Shown piece after piece: positions 1 to 7,277 of a DNA stretch of 39,155 bases. This DNA comes from Loktanella sp. UBA3435 (lineage in GTDB: Bacteria > Pseudomonadota > Alphaproteobacteria > Rhodobacterales > Rhodobacteraceae): the NCBI GenBank assembly GCA_002378665.1, contig DFSO01000026.1, forward strand, positions 1-39,155, read 5' to 3'. The notes beneath the pieces were generated by a model, which saw nothing but the letters and a program-made list of their open reading frames with translations, made no database searches and was not told the DNA's origin. The translations under genes were made by a program, and so were the position numbers. The stretch's first letter is position 1. Each line of letters starts with the position of its first letter.

Positions 1-497
1 AAATTTCCGCGACCACCTCTATACTCGCCTTTGAACGTGGGCATATTTGGTTCCGTGAGCGTGCCATTGGCGATCAGCACGCCCGCATAAATCGCCGCGT
101 GCTCGCCTGTTGCGTCGCGCCACGACACGCGCCAACCGTCGCCGTCATTGCCGATAGGTTCAATGCGCAGAACTTCGGCCCCGAATTTATAGTGTTGGTA
201 GAGGCCAAAATGAGCCGCGAACTCTTGAAAATACCGCTTCAATTCGCGGTGCGACGGGTATTCGGCCACCTCATCGCGCATCGGAAAGTCGGCAAATTCG
301 GTCATCCGTTTGGACGAAATCAAATGCGCACTGTCATACATTGTCGACAGGGGCCCATCGATATCCCACAGCCCCCCAACGTCTGAGTTCAGCTCAAAGC
401 CCTGAAATGCTATGCCTTGCTCGACCAATAGCTTTGCTGTGGCAAGACCCATTGGCCCTGCCCCGATCAACGCATACTGCGCGGATGTGTCTGTCAA
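1..497 (-). CDS. Flavin-containing monooxygenase-like NAD(P)/FAD oxidoreductase, N-terminal part (cut by window edge)
   Basis: About 165 residues are visible; the gene runs off the left edge. The N-terminus has a Rossmann FAD site (LIGAGPMGLATAK, residues 9-21), followed by the FMO-type stretch GGLWDIDG and the block YDSAHLISSKRMTEFADFPM, which I recognise from flavin-containing/Baeyer-Villiger-type monooxygenases. These enzymes use FAD and NADPH to insert oxygen into soft nucleophiles or ketones; the substrate here is unknown. The start is a TTG at 497-495. No in-frame ATG fits, and a strong Shine-Dalgarno sequence (GAGGGAGG) lies 5-6 bases before it. The gene lies downstream of chrR in the same direction but is separated by 74 bp holding a perfect inverted repeat, so it may have its own promoter and operator. 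The last few residues before the edge fit the family poorly and cannot be judged. Confidence 0.82.
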   Translation of the reverse strand, partial: MTDTSAQYALIGAGPMGLATAKLLVEQGIAFQGFELNSDVGGLWDIDGPLSTMYDSAHLISSKRMTEFADFPMRDEVAEYPSHRELKRYFQEFAAHFGLYQHYKFGAEVLRIEPIGNDGDGWRVSWRDATGEHAAIYAGVLIANGTLTEPNMPTFKGEYRGGRGN

Positions 498-528
498 ACT
501 GGCCTCCCTCAGTGTCCTTCCATAACAT

Positions 529-546
529 ACTGAACAATCGTTCAGT
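529..546. promoter_or_regulatory. Inverted repeat, TetR-operator-like, before the monooxygenase gene
   Basis: ACTGAAC-AATC-GTTCAGT is a perfect 7-bp inverted repeat with a 4-bp centre, 31 bp upstream of the TTG start at 497. The size and the TGAAC/GTTCA half-sites resemble TetR-family operators. No tetR gene is seen in the window; it could lie beyond the left edge. A terminator for chrR is less likely because no T-run follows on the minus strand. Confidence 0.5.
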
Positions 547-571
547 TCATTGCGAGAACAATTTGAGCGGG

Positions 572-1207
572 CTAGATGCGGAAGATAGGTTGCAACATGC
601 GCGGGATCAGAGACGTGAACCGCAAAGGCGCATCTGCTGCGGCAAGGCAGATACACGCAGGACCGACATTCGCCGTTGGTGTATGCTCCAGATCGTCAAA
701 AGCGACCTCGACGTCACCGACGCCAAAGCGACCTGTTTCATCGCTAAAACTCCCCTGCAATACCAGGGTCAGCTCCATACCGCTATGGCTATGGTCAGGC
801 ATCGCGCGCCCGGCAGGAATATACAACAGCCGCACCGACCCTGTATCGTCCGCAGACAAAATGCTTTGTCGCACGCCCATGCCCAGCGATTTCCAACGTG
901 GTGGCTTGCCTTTCAGCGCCGCCATGACGGGGCTGGGGAAAATGCTTGAGCGGGCATAAGTGATTTCGGGCGCGGGCTCGTCATCAAGGCGGTCCAAAAT
1001 GGATGCCTTAAGACCACCCGAGCAAGCCGCCTGCGCGCCTGCCTCCATCACGGCCCCACCCACAGTTTGATGGGCCAAAAGTGCGGCGCGGCACTCAATG
1101 CACATCGAAACATGTACAGCGACGACAAGCGCAAATGGTTGCGCCAGATTGCCAGAGGCATATGCCGCCAAAAGCGCGTCGGATGTATGGTGATTGATTG
1201 CGGTCAT
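572..1207 (-). CDS. chrR: ChrR-type zinc-binding anti-sigma factor (cupin family)
   Basis: This 211-residue protein should hold the adjacent ECF sigma factor inactive until singlet oxygen or organic hydroperoxides release it. The N-terminal anti-sigma domain has the zinc signature: His6/His7 followed by H32-x3-C36-x2-C39. The C-terminal half is a cupin domain with the metal set H139-x-H141-x3-E145 and H175, which matches the R. sphaeroides ChrR arrangement to within two positions. The start at 1207 is fixed by an ATGA overlap with the sigma gene stop and by homology: an open frame continues further upstream but overlaps the sigma gene. Length is normal for ChrR. It is co-transcribed with the sigma gene and therefore under the same autoregulated promoter. 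All key ligands are present, so the protein looks functional. Confidence 0.93.
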   Translation of the reverse strand: MTAINHHTSDALLAAYASGNLAQPFALVVAVHVSMCIECRAALLAHQTVGGAVMEAGAQAACSGGLKASILDRLDDEPAPEITYARSSIFPSPVMAALKGKPPRWKSLGMGVRQSILSADDTGSVRLLYIPAGRAMPDHSHSGMELTLVLQGSFSDETGRFGVGDVEVAFDDLEHTPTANVGPACICLAAADAPLRFTSLIPRMLQPIFRI

Positions 1208-1773
1208 TGCTCTCGCAGTCCTTTTAAGTCGTGGCGAAGTCGTTCTAGTCCAAGGCGGATACGTGATTTCACGGTCCCCAAGGGCAAGCCCGATTGCGCA
1301 GAAATTTCTTGGTGTGTCAGTTCGCCCAGATAGGCTTGTTCGATTATCGCCCGTTGATCGGGAGTGAGCTTGGCCAGTGCCGCCTTCAACTGTGCCGCGT
1401 CTTGTTCGACGGCCAAAATCTGGCTCGCGTCGATTTCGTCGGTTTCGGGCAGTTTCAACTCTTCTGGAACAGGGCGCCGTTCCTTGCGTATCACGTCGAT
1501 CTGCCGGTTGCGGGCAATCTGATAAATCCATGCCGAGACTTGAGCACGGTGCGGGTCAAACAGATGCGCCTTGCGCCAAACTGTCAGCATCACATCTTGC
1601 ACGATGTCCTCGGCCTGAGCCCCATTGGTGCCAGACCGCATAATGAACCCCTTCAGCCTTGGTCCAAAGAAATCAAACAGCGCACCAAAAGCAGCACGGT
1701 CACGCCCATCGCGCACCGCAAGCATCCACACCGTCTGCTGGTTCATCTCTGCGGATGGTTCCACGGGATGCAT
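1204..1773 (-). CDS. rpoE: ECF RNA polymerase sigma factor, RpoE/ECF11 type
   Basis: This sigma-70 family ECF factor directs RNA polymerase to stress promoters. Region 2 spans about residues 22-95 (DRAAFGALFDFFGPRLKGF, then the AEDIVQDVMLTVWRKAHLFDP block and WIYQIARNRQIDVIRK). Region 4 is at about 130-185, with a helix-turn-helix (LTHQEISAQSGLPLGTVKSR). The frame is open up to 1857, but the minus-strand promoter -10 lies at 1847-1851, so starts at 1857, 1839 or 1836 would lie at or before the transcript start. The ATG at 1773 gives 189 residues, aligns with R. sphaeroides RpoE (about 181) and leaves a 5' UTR of roughly 65 bases; ATG 1746 is the alternative. It overlaps chrR by 4 bp. Autoregulation is inferred from the matching promoter in front of it. 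Confidence 0.92.
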   Translation of the reverse strand: MHPVEPSAEMNQQTVWMLAVRDGRDRAAFGALFDFFGPRLKGFIMRSGTNGAQAEDIVQDVMLTVWRKAHLFDPHRAQVSAWIYQIARNRQIDVIRKERRPVPEELKLPETDEIDASQILAVEQDAAQLKAALAKLTPDQRAIIEQAYLGELTHQEISAQSGLPLGTVKSRIRLGLERLRHDLKGLREQ

Positions 1774-1846
1774 ATCCTTTCGAGGCGGCGCGTAAGCGCG
1801 TCCGACGTCTTTTAAATTGATCAAGTCTGTGTGCATCATACCTCGA

Positions 1847-1873
1847 TTACGGCGCAATACGAAAGTTGGATCA
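1847..1873 (-). promoter_or_regulatory. ECF11-type promoter driving the sigma-chrR operon
   Basis: Read on the minus strand: TGATCC (-35, 1873-1868), a 16-base spacer (1867-1852), then CGTAA (-10, 1851-1847). The elements are identical in sequence and spacing to the plus-strand copy at 1878-1904 and match the RpoE promoter I recall from R. sphaeroides. Implies autoregulation. Confidence 0.85.
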
Positions 1874-1877
1874 TAAG

Positions 1878-1904
1878 TGATCCGAATTATTTCTCGCCAC
1901 GTAA
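1878..1904 (+). promoter_or_regulatory. ECF11-type promoter driving the fatty-acid modification operon
   Basis: TGATCC at 1878-1883, spacer of 16 bases at 1884-1899, CGTAA at 1900-1904. A transcript start near 1911 leaves a leader of about 22 bases that includes the ribosome site AGAGGAA (1921-1927) before the ATG at 1933. It lies back to back with the copy at 1847-1873, with only 4 bp between the two -35 boxes. Confidence 0.88.
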
Positions 1905-1932
1905 TCCTTTTGAAGTCGACAGAGGAAACACA

Positions 1933-3213
1933 ATGACATTTGCCCCCCGCCCCATTCAGCCACAGCGTATCGCCATCATTGGCGGCGGCATTTCGGGTAT
2001 GGCCTCTGCTTACTTACTGGCCAAGCATCACGATGTAACCTTGTTTGAGGCTGCCCCAGATTTGGGTGGGCATGCGCGCACGGTGATCGCGGGTATCAAC
2101 GGAAATCAGCCTGTCGATACAGGGTTTATCGTGTTCAACTACGCCAACTATCCGCATATGACGCGCATGTTCCAAGACCTCGACGTGCCTGTGATCAAAA
2201 GCGATATGAGTTTCGGCGCTTCGATCAATAACGGCGAGGTTGAATACGCCTTACGCGATTTTGGCTCGCTGACGGCGCAAAAGCGGAACCTTCTGCGCCC
2301 CGGTTTTTACGGAATGCTGCGCGATATTGTGAAGTTCAACACGAAGGCCGAAAGTCTCGCCACAGACGACAGTCTAACGATTGGCGAATTGATGGATGAC
2401 CTCAAGCTGGGTGCATGGTTCCAGAAATATTACTTGATGCCGCTGTCAGGTGCGATCTGGTCGACGCCCCCTGCAGAAATCCGCAGCTTCCCCGCCCGCG
2501 CTCTTTTACAATTCTTCCGCAACCACGCCTTGCTTAGTCCATCTGGTCAGCATCAATGGTGGACGGTTGAGGGCGGCTCGGTATCCTATGTACGCAAATT
2601 AGAGGCGCATCTGACCCAATCGGGCGTGCGTATCCTCAAGGACACGCCTGTTCAAAACGTCGCCCGCGACGGGAGCCAAAGCATTGTGTCCAGCAAGGCA
2701 GGCCCTTTCCCCGCCTTTGATCAAGTCATCTTTGCCTGTCATTCTGATCAGGCTTTGACCCTTTTGGAACGCCCCACGGTACAAGAGCACGCTGCCCTTT
2801 CCGCGATCCGTTTCCAAGACAACGAGATGGTGTTGCACCGCGACATATCCCAAATGCCCGCCCGCAAAAACTGCTGGTCGAGCTGGGTTTATAAATCCGA
2901 CACCACGCGGCCGGAGCCCACAATTGGCGTCACCTATTGGATGAACCGTTTGCAAAACATACCCGAGACAGACCCGCTGTTTGTCTCGCTGAACCCGTCC
3001 ACGCCTGTGCCAGACCATCTGATCTACGACCAGAAAACATTTGCCCATCCCGTGTTTGACCTCGCAGCCCTTAAGGCGCAGCGGCACCTCACCGACATGC
3101 AAGGCCAGAACAACACATGGTTCGCGGGCGCTTATACACGCCACGGTTTTCACGAGGACGGCTTTGCCAGCGCGGTCCGCATCGCGCGGCAGATGGAAAG
3201 CCAGTTCACATGA
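1933..3213 (+). CDS. FAD-dependent amine-oxidase-family oxidoreductase (fatty-acid modification cluster)
   Basis: This 426-residue flavoprotein has an N-terminal dinucleotide-binding fold (IAIIGGGISGMASAYLLAK, about 13-31, acidic Glu39 at the end of beta-2, then DLGGHART) and the usual amine-oxidase C-terminal FAD block (NTWFAGAYTRHGFHEDGFAS). The family sits with CFA-synthase-like genes in many proteobacteria. In R. sphaeroides the comparable flavoprotein belongs to the RpoE regulon, and I recall it being linked to furan fatty acid formation, where a desaturase step acts on methylated acyl chains in phospholipids. That role is inferred here. The start at 1933 is chosen over an upstream GTG-type start because of the ribosome site AGAGGAA and the promoter at 1878-1904. 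It is the first gene of a tightly packed operon and overlaps the next gene by 4 bp. Confidence 0.9.
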   Translation: MTFAPRPIQPQRIAIIGGGISGMASAYLLAKHHDVTLFEAAPDLGGHARTVIAGINGNQPVDTGFIVFNYANYPHMTRMFQDLDVPVIKSDMSFGASINNGEVEYALRDFGSLTAQKRNLLRPGFYGMLRDIVKFNTKAESLATDDSLTIGELMDDLKLGAWFQKYYLMPLSGAIWSTPPAEIRSFPARALLQFFRNHALLSPSGQHQWWTVEGGSVSYVRKLEAHLTQSGVRILKDTPVQNVARDGSQSIVSSKAGPFPAFDQVIFACHSDQALTLLERPTVQEHAALSAIRFQDNEMVLHRDISQMPARKNCWSSWVYKSDTTRPEPTIGVTYWMNRLQNIPETDPLFVSLNPSTPVPDHLIYDQKTFAHPVFDLAALKAQRHLTDMQGQNNTWFAGAYTRHGFHEDGFASAVRIARQMESQFT

Positions 3214-3959
3214 GTTTTGCCCCCGAATATGTCGCGGGTACCACGACCCACGCAAGGCGCGGGGCGATACAGAACCGTTTTAGCTACAACGTTGATTTTG
3301 TGCTTATTGACCCCGAAGCCAATGAAACGGGTCCGCGCCTATTCTCGCGCAATGCCCGCAATCTGGCCGCCGTGCACGATATTGACCATGGCGGACTGCT
3401 TGGGCAAGGGCGCGGGGCCGCTTGGGCGCGGGGCGTTTTTGCGTCCCACGGCATTATCGCGCCATCTCTACGCCTTCTGACGCAGCCACGCTTTGCAGGG
3501 TTCACATTCAACCCCGTCAGTTTTTGGCTGGCGATGAAAGACGGCGCACTTGTGGGCGTGATTTCCGAGGTCTCAACCCCCTTCGGTGACCGCCACTCCT
3601 ACATCAGCCACCTGCCCGATTTTGGCCAAATCAACAAGATCGATAGGCTGGCAGCAACCAAGCTTTTGCACGTCTCTCCGTTCCAAGATGTGGCGGGCGA
3701 TTATGCGTTCCGCTTTGACGTCACGCCTGCACAGATTACGATCCAAATCTTGCACACCAACGCGGCCGAGGGCGTATTCGCCGCGCTTGAAGGCCCACGC
3801 ACACCACTCACGAACCGTGCCATAATTCGCGCAGCATTGCGTCGCCCGTTTGGTGGCCTACGCACACTCGCACTTATTTATTGGCAAGCGCTCAAGCTGC
3901 GGCTTAAAGGCGCGAAATACCGCAACCGTCCCACTCCACCCAAAACCGAGGTTTCCTAA
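3210..3959 (+). CDS. DUF1365 family protein
   Basis: This 249-residue protein matches the DUF1365 family, which almost always lies between an amine-oxidase-type flavoprotein and a CFA-synthase-like methyltransferase, as here. Family-type stretches include the N-terminal block ending FSYNVDFVLID, FNPVSFWLAMKD (about residues 109-120) and LLHVSPFQDVAGDYAFRF. The biochemical role is unproven; a partner in acyl-chain modification on phospholipids is inferred from context only. The ATG at 3210 overlaps the TGA of the upstream gene (ATGA), which decides the start over an in-frame upstream one. The stop overlaps the next start (TAATG at 3957-3961), so translation of the three genes is probably coupled. 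Confidence 0.88.
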   Translation: MSFAPEYVAGTTTHARRGAIQNRFSYNVDFVLIDPEANETGPRLFSRNARNLAAVHDIDHGGLLGQGRGAAWARGVFASHGIIAPSLRLLTQPRFAGFTFNPVSFWLAMKDGALVGVISEVSTPFGDRHSYISHLPDFGQINKIDRLAATKLLHVSPFQDVAGDYAFRFDVTPAQITIQILHTNAAEGVFAALEGPRTPLTNRAIIRAALRRPFGGLRTLALIYWQALKLRLKGAKYRNRPTPPKTEVS

Positions 3960-5116
3960 TGCTCTTTCTCACCAAACGCGTGAAGCACGATTTTCTTGAG
4001 GCTTGCGAGCACATTCAGCAAGGCAGCTTTCGGCTCCGCACTCCCGAGGGCGAGGTGTTTGACTTTGGCCAAGGCTGCCCGCAAGCCGAAATGACAATCC
4101 GCGATTGGTCCGTCGTGACGGCCATCGCCGCGCGTGGCGATATCGGCTTTGGAGAAACCTACGTCGCAGGCCTCTGGGACACGCCGTCGATCATGGATTT
4201 GGCGACAGTCGCGCTGCACAACTTCGATCAGTTCGAAGGTTTTGCTTATCCCGACTTTTGGAACAACCTGAAATATAAGGTCGTGAACCGCATCCTGCGG
4301 GCCAATTCGGTCAAAGGCTCCTCACGCAATATCCGCGCCCATTATGACGTCGGCAACGAGTTCTACCAGCTCTGGCTCGACGAAAGCATGACATATTCAT
4401 CGGCGCTTTTTGCGAAAGGCGACACCGACCTCGCACGTGGCCAATACCGCAAATATGATCGCATTCTCAACCGCTTAGGCGATGGCGAGCGGGTGCTGGA
4501 AATCGGCTGTGGTTGGGGCGGCTTTGCCGAACGCGCGGCCAACACAGGCCGTCATGTCACAGGCCTGACCATCTCGCCTAGCCAGAAAGGCTATGCCGAC
4601 GCCCGCCTTGATGGGCGTGCCGACATCCGCCTGCAAGACTACCGCAAGGCCGACGGCAAGTTCGACAGTATCGTGTCCATCGAGATGATCGAAGCGGTCG
4701 GCGAAAAGTTTTGGCCGACCTATTTTGGCACGCTGAAATCGCGCCTCGCAGATAACGGCACTGCGATGATCCAGGCGATCACCGTGCCTGATTCCTACTT
4801 CGATATCTACCGTAACACCTCCGACTACATACGCCACTACACCTTTCCGGGTGGCATGTTGTTGTCGGATGCAATCATTGCTGACCAAGCCCGCCAAGCG
4901 GGGCTTGTGGTCAAAAATAACCATGCATTCGGTCAAGATTACGCCGTGACCTGTGCAACATGGGCCACGCGTTTGGACGAGAAAGCCGACAAAATCCGCA
5001 AGCTTGGCTACGGCGAAGAGTTCATGCGTAACTGGCGCTATTATCTCTCGGTTTGCGCGGCCTCTTTTGCGGCCAGCCAAACCGACGTGGTGCAAGTGGA
5101 ATTGACCCATGCGTAA
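3959..5116 (+). CDS. SAM-dependent methyltransferase, cyclopropane-fatty-acid-synthase-like
   Basis: A 385-residue protein of the CFA synthase family, which transfers a carbon from S-adenosylmethionine to the double bond of unsaturated acyl chains in phospholipids. Visible features: AHYDVGNEFYQLWLDESMTY (127-146), SAM motif I VLEIGCGWGGF (179-189), the catalytic-region SIEMIEAVG with Glu245, and YYLSVCAASF with Cys366 matching E. coli Cys354. The residue matching E. coli His266 (bicarbonate ligand, LHTIG) is Gln272 here (IQAIT), so a ring-closing cyclopropane synthase is less likely than a methyl/methylene transferase of the UfaM type that feeds furan fatty acid synthesis. That function is inferred. 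It overlaps the preceding stop by one base and the next gene by 8 bp. Confidence 0.9.
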   Translation: MLFLTKRVKHDFLEACEHIQQGSFRLRTPEGEVFDFGQGCPQAEMTIRDWSVVTAIAARGDIGFGETYVAGLWDTPSIMDLATVALHNFDQFEGFAYPDFWNNLKYKVVNRILRANSVKGSSRNIRAHYDVGNEFYQLWLDESMTYSSALFAKGDTDLARGQYRKYDRILNRLGDGERVLEIGCGWGGFAERAANTGRHVTGLTISPSQKGYADARLDGRADIRLQDYRKADGKFDSIVSIEMIEAVGEKFWPTYFGTLKSRLADNGTAMIQAITVPDSYFDIYRNTSDYIRHYTFPGGMLLSDAIIADQARQAGLVVKNNHAFGQDYAVTCATWATRLDEKADKIRKLGYGEEFMRNWRYYLSVCAASFAASQTDVVQVELTHA

Positions 5117-5831
5117 GCGCATCTGGATCATAGGGGCCAGTGACGGCATCGGTGCCGCCCTTGCCCGCGCTTGGGCGAAAGAGGACGTGGACCTGATCCT
5201 TTCGGCGCGATCCGAGGATAAACTGACTGCCCTTGCGTCCGAGATTGGCGGCGCCGAAGTCATAGCCATCGACGTCGCGGACCGTGCCAGCGTTAATGCG
5301 GCAGCGGCCCAAATCACCACGCCGCTTGATTGCATCGTACATCTGGCCGCCACTTATGATCCGGGCAAAATAGCGGAAGTGGACCCAAACACGGCTGGGC
5401 AAATCGTGACTGTGAACCTCACAGGCACATTCCACATCGCGCAAATAGCACCACCTTTGTTGCGCAAAGGCGGACAGTTGGCGATTTGCGGGTCTGTCGC
5501 GGGCTACATCGGTTTGCCGCAAGGGCAGATCTATTCGGCGACCAAAGCGGGCGTGATCAACCTCACGGAATCTCTCGCCGCTGAACATGCGGGCCAAATC
5601 GACGTGCGCCTCATTAGCCCTGGTTTCGTTGATACCCGCCTGACAAAACGCAACGATTTCACCATGCCCGCCCTCATTACCCCCGAAATTGCAGCGGCTG
5701 AGATTATCAAAGGGCTGGGCAAACGCGGCTTTGAAATCAACTTCCCAAAACGGCTCACTTGGGGTCTCAAACTGCTTAGCGCACTGCCCTATTGGGCCGC
5801 TCTGCCTCTTACCAAACGCCTTTCGCGCTAA
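5109..5831 (+). CDS. Short-chain dehydrogenase/reductase (SDR)
   Basis: A 240-residue classical SDR. The NAD(P) motif is GASDGIGAALA (about 9-19). The catalytic pair is the Ser of CGSVAGYIG and the YSATK block (Tyr-x3-Lys). The usual NNAG after beta-4 is replaced by HLAATYD, which is common in divergent SDRs. Its substrate is unknown; as the fourth gene of the sigma-controlled lipid operon, overlapping the methyltransferase by 8 bp, a redox step on a modified acyl chain or a damage product is a reasonable inference. An SDR also accompanies similar ECF/ChrR/CFA clusters in other proteobacteria, from memory. Confidence 0.88.
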   Translation: MRKRIWIIGASDGIGAALARAWAKEDVDLILSARSEDKLTALASEIGGAEVIAIDVADRASVNAAAAQITTPLDCIVHLAATYDPGKIAEVDPNTAGQIVTVNLTGTFHIAQIAPPLLRKGGQLAICGSVAGYIGLPQGQIYSATKAGVINLTESLAAEHAGQIDVRLISPGFVDTRLTKRNDFTMPALITPEIAAAEIIKGLGKRGFEINFPKRLTWGLKLLSALPYWAALPLTKRLSR

Positions 5832-5850
5832 CCACAAAGGAAACTCCGAA

Positions 5851-6249
5851 ATGAAAATTCTCATTCTCTACCTCGCAACCGTCGTGGTTTTCTTAGTGCT
5901 TGACGCGATTGGCCTTCGCACCATCGTGAAACCCGTGTTTGACCGTCATATCTCCGCGCTTTACGCCGATCCGTTCCGCGTCGTGCCTGCGCTAATATTT
6001 TACCTCGGCTATGTTGCAGGCATATTGTATTTTGTCTCCGCCCCTGCGCTGCACAATGGCGATCCGGTGGCCGCCTTGATCGGTGGCGCGTTGCTTGGGC
6101 TTTTGGCCTATGGCACTTATGAATTCACCAATTATGCGACCCTACGCGATTGGACCGCAGAACAGGTCGCTGTCGATACGCTTTGGGGAGCCGCTTTGAC
6201 TGGGGTGTCCGCTTGGGCAGGGGTCATGATTGCGCGGGCAGTCGGCTAA
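5851..6249 (+). CDS. DUF2177 family small integral membrane protein
   Basis: A 132-residue, very hydrophobic protein with about four predicted membrane helices (near residues 3-22, 46-64, 72-92 and 108-128) and little soluble sequence. It matches the DUF2177 family, whose function is unknown but which recurs beside CFA-synthase/DUF1365/amine-oxidase genes. The start at 5851 follows a ribosome site AAAGGAAA at about 5836-5843, 19 bp after the SDR stop, so it is probably the last gene of the operon. Its stop codon shares bases with the convergent modC stop (CTAA at 6246-6249), leaving no room for a separate terminator. Confidence 0.85.
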   Translation: MKILILYLATVVVFLVLDAIGLRTIVKPVFDRHISALYADPFRVVPALIFYLGYVAGILYFVSAPALHNGDPVAALIGGALLGLLAYGTYEFTNYATLRDWTAEQVAVDTLWGAALTGVSAWAGVMIARAVG

Positions 6250-7277
6250 GCCTCTGGCGAGACCGCAGTCGCCTTTATGATCGCGTAAATTTCCATGCCT
6301 ACTTTGAGGTGCATCTCATGTGCACTTGCGGTGGTGATCCGCGCGAGCAATGGCGAAGCCCCCGCCTGAAGGCCCACCGCGACGCCTGTTCCGGCCTCGT
6401 CCAGCGCCGTAATCGTGACAGGCAAAATGTTGCGGGCTGAAATACCCTTCGGCCGCTCAACCGCCAAAATCACGTCTTGAGCAGGGATGCGCAGCCGCAC
6501 GTTTTGCCCCACAGCGCCGAGCACCTTTGGCAAGACAATGTCCCCGCCATCAAAGGAAAGCCGCGTCAACCCGCCCGCCTCGTCGTGGTTTACGACGGTC
6601 GCCGCCAAAACCGCCCCTGCATCGCGTGCACCCAGCAGTCCAACTGCTTCGGGGTGTGCTAGAACAGCGCCCATCGGCCCCGCTCGCACCACGCGCCCAG
6701 CCTCCATAATCACGATAGTAGTGGCGAGCCGCGCGACCTCACTCATGTCGTGGCTGACGTAAATCATCGGCACGTCCATCTCGTCGCGCAAGCGTTCCAG
6801 ATAGCTCAGGATCTCGGTCTTGCGTGGGGCATCAAGTGCGGCCAATGGTTCATCAAGCAACAATAGCGCGGGCTTGCTCATCAGCGCACGGCCTAGCGCC
6901 ACGCGGCTTTTCTCGCCGCCTGATAGCGCCTTAGGAAAGCGGTTCATCAGCGCCCCAAGCCCAAGCAATTCAACAATTTTATCTGAATCATGCGCCCCGC
7001 CATAGGCGAGGTTCTTTGCCACTGTCATATGCGGAAACAGCCGCGCATCTTGGAACACAACGCCCAAGTTGCGCTTGTGCACGGGCACGGCCGTTAGGTC
7101 GCGCCCATCCACTACAATACGTCCCGCATCAGGCCGCATCAGCCCCGCAATCGCGTTGATCACAGATGTCTTTCCAGACCCAGAACGCCCGAAAATCGCG
7201 GTCACGCCGCGCGGCGCTTCAAAACCCACATCAAGGGCGAAATCGCCTAACCGCTTTTTGATCTGCACAGAAATCAT
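6246..7277 (-). CDS. modC: Molybdate ABC transporter ATP-binding protein ModC
   Basis: The 343-residue ATPase of the molybdate importer. Walker A is GRSGSGKTS near residue 30, the ABC signature is ALSGGEKSRVALGRALM, Walker B is LLLLDEPLAALD, and the H-loop is YVSHDMSE. A C-terminal Mop/TOBE domain (about residues 275-335, including ARNILPVTITALDEAGTG) is typical of ModC and can bind molybdate or tungstate. The start at 7277 is set by an ATGA overlap with the modB stop. It is the third gene of a modA-modB-modC operon. No modE regulator gene and no clear ModE site are seen next to the operon. Confidence 0.93.
   Translation of the reverse strand: MISVQIKKRLGDFALDVGFEAPRGVTAIFGRSGSGKTSVINAIAGLMRPDAGRIVVDGRDLTAVPVHKRNLGVVFQDARLFPHMTVAKNLAYGGAHDSDKIVELLGLGALMNRFPKALSGGEKSRVALGRALMSKPALLLLDEPLAALDAPRKTEILSYLERLRDEMDVPMIYVSHDMSEVARLATTIVIMEAGRVVRAGPMGAVLAHPEAVGLLGARDAGAVLAATVVNHDEAGGLTRLSFDGGDIVLPKVLGAVGQNVRLRIPAQDVILAVERPKGISARNILPVTITALDEAGTGVAVGLQAGASPLLARITTASAHEMHLKVGMEIYAIIKATAVSPEA

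Noticed and set aside
529..546. The inverted repeat read as the terminator of rpoE-chrR
   Set aside because: The stem is short and AT-rich and no T-run follows on the minus strand; an operator is more plausible.
572..1531. 319-residue version of ChrR starting at 1531
   Set aside because: The extra 108 residues lie over the sigma gene and have shadow-like composition; the ATG at 1207 in the ATGA overlap gives a normal ChrR.
2599..3255. Long minus-strand open frame opposite the FAD oxidoreductase
   Set aside because: It is a shadow of a well-supported gene; its translation has no recognisable motif.
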